Source: Rickettsiales bacterium (GTDB taxonomy: Bacteria; Pseudomonadota; Alphaproteobacteria; Rs-D84; CACZYB01). Taken from it: 6,021 bases of DNA. A model generated the notes under the pieces. It did no database searches, was not told the DNA's origin, and saw nothing but the letters and a program-made list of their open reading frames with translations. Location: contig JAITSG010000001.1 of NCBI GenBank assembly GCA_031288035.1, positions 1 through 6,021 on the forward strand, written 5' to 3'. Both the position numbers and the translations under genes were made by a program. Below, piece by piece: positions 5,282-6,021 of the stretch (position 1 is its first letter; each line of letters begins with the position of its first letter).

Positions 5282-5829
5282 TTCCTTCCCTTCCTCAAGA
5301 ACCCGGCCAGGGCCGCGAGCACGTTGTCCGCTGTCTTGAACGTGGGCTCGTTCCTGGTTTCGACCGTTATGTCGGCCTTGGCGTATATGGGATAGCGCTC
5401 GTCTATAAGGCGCTGCAGAATCTCGCCGGGGCTGTGGTTCAAAAGGAGCGGGCGCGTGTCCTTGAAGCTCGTCCTCTTGACCAGAAGATCCAGGTCGGCC
5501 CTAAGCCATACGGTCACCGCGCGGTCGCGCGCGAGCTTCCTTACCGAATCTATGATGTACGCGCCCTCGCCGGTGGAGACTATCCTTACCTCCCCGTCGG
5601 ACAAAAGGCGGCGCACTATGCGCTCCTCCACCCTCCGGAACTCCCGCTCGCCGTATATGGAAAATATGTCGACCACACTAGTCCCCGCGGCCCTGACTAT
5701 CTCGCGGTCCGAATCTATGAAGGGCAGGCCGAGCCGCCGCGCCAAAAGCTTTCCGACGGAGGTCTTGCCCGCCCCCATAAGGCCGACAAGGACTATCGGC
5801 CTCTTCAGAATTGGCTTGATGTCGAACAT
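5278..5829 (-). CDS. aroK: Shikimate kinase
   Basis: This 183-residue enzyme phosphorylates shikimate at the 3-hydroxyl with ATP, a cytosolic step toward chorismate and aromatic amino acids. The P-loop GLMGAGKTS lies at 16-24. FIDSD (37-41) carries the Mg and shikimate Asp residues, and EREFR (61-65) supplies the substrate Arg. The lid Arg126 stands in TRPLLL, and RYPIYAKAD (145-153) is the expected C-terminal motif. One oddity is that the motif normally GGG, here at 87-89, reads GEG (STGEGAYII), changing the central Gly. Length and all other motifs are normal. It is the first gene of the operon. No Shine-Dalgarno site precedes the ATG, and a candidate promoter places the transcript start at or next to it. 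The call is secure; how the Glu affects activity is unknown. Confidence 0.93.
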   Translation of the reverse strand: MFDIKPILKRPIVLVGLMGAGKTSVGKLLARRLGLPFIDSDREIVRAAGTSVVDIFSIYGEREFRRVEERIVRRLLSDGEVRIVSTGEGAYIIDSVRKLARDRAVTVWLRADLDLLVKRTSFKDTRPLLLNHSPGEILQRLIDERYPIYAKADITVETRNEPTFKTADNVLAALAGFLRKGRK

Positions 5830-5836
5830 GGACGCA

Positions 5837-5866
5837 AGTCTAGCACGCCCGCATGTCCCTCGTCAA
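5837..5866 (-). promoter_or_regulatory. Candidate aroK operon promoter, possibly leaderless
   Basis: On the minus strand TTGACG (5861-5866) is followed after 18 bases by TAGACT (5837-5842). The predicted start is near 5830, one base before the aroK ATG at 5829. There is no ribosome binding site between, so a leaderless aroK mRNA is plausible. The -10 is a moderate match only. Confidence 0.5.
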
Positions 5867-5876
5867 GTATTAGAGA

Positions 5877-5905
5877 TTGACAATTTCACGGTTTTGGTCT
5901 AATAT
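5877..5905 (+). promoter_or_regulatory. Strong sigma70 promoter of the right-edge gene
   Basis: TTGACA (5877-5882), a 17-base spacer and TAATAT (5900-5905) are close to consensus. The -35 lies only ten bases from the -35 of the opposing aroK promoter, so the two are back to back and may share regulation. Confidence 0.75.
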
Positions 5906-5938
5906 TTGTGCAACGAAACCGCATTATGGAGCAAAAAC

Positions 5939-6021
5939 ATGCGCAAGGACAACGATAAACTTGAAGAATACCGCCGGTTTGAAATGGAAAAGGTGCTCAA
6001 TATCCTCCTTCGCCGGATCGG
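5939..6021 (+). CDS. N-terminus of an unidentified gene, truncated by the window
   Basis: From the ATG at 5939 the frame stays open for 27 codons to the edge. GGAG (5928-5931) lies seven bases before it, and the consensus promoter at 5877-5905 gives a leader of about 28 nt. The visible residues begin MRKDNDKLEEYRRFEMEKVL and are highly charged and probably helical. An earlier ATG (5926) is followed by a stop after ten codons, so it is not the start. Too little is visible to name a family. It is divergent from aroK. Confidence 0.6.
   Translation, partial: MRKDNDKLEEYRRFEMEKVLNILLRRI

Noticed and set aside
2842..5902. Long plus-strand frames of 80-207 codons antisense to the core operon
   Set aside because: All overlap recognised genes (rluB, holA, lptE, aroK) with strong family motifs on the minus strand. 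Long antisense frames are expected in GC-rich DNA.

Overview
The window looks like chromosomal DNA from an alphaproteobacterium whose order I cannot resolve. The evidence is an LptE-type lipoprotein carrying the CGFRPLY start typical of alphaproteobacterial LptE, a HolA of alphaproteobacterial type, and a GC-rich core with strong RsuA/RluB and AroK signatures. Isoleucine ATA codons are common in the core genes. No RNA gene, IS element or CRISPR array was recognised.

The layout has two halves. Positions 1 to about 2780 are accessory-like. A leftward gene (937 to beyond base 1) encodes a coiled-coil, probably membrane-anchored or lipidated protein with 66-bp tandem repeats. It is followed by a 459-bp AT-rich intergenic region with promoter and operator-like sequences, then a small rightward DUF2188 gene (1397-1591) and a second regulatory gap. 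The last gene here is an unrecognised rightward coiled-coil-like protein (1944-2732) built from internal duplications and closed by a clear terminator.

Positions 2850-5829 hold a tight leftward core operon, in transcription order aroK (shikimate kinase), lptE (LPS assembly lipoprotein), holA (DNA polymerase III delta), an unlisted 58-codon Arg-rich ORF, and an RluB-type 23S rRNA pseudouridine synthase. Consecutive genes overlap by 4 nt (ATGA or GTGA) or are separated by 1 nt, which suggests translational coupling throughout. The products act in unrelated processes (aromatic amino acid synthesis, outer membrane LPS export, replication, ribosome maturation), so the operon looks like co-expressed housekeeping genes and not one pathway.

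At the right edge (5939 onwards) a rightward gene starts from its own strong promoter, back to back with the proposed aroK promoter. Only 27 codons are visible.

I see no demonstrable new system. The most promising leads are the small coupled ORF between holA and rluB, the two repeat-rich coiled-coil genes with similar TTGACAAA-type sequences at their promoters, and a Glu replacing the central Gly of the usual GGG motif in AroK.
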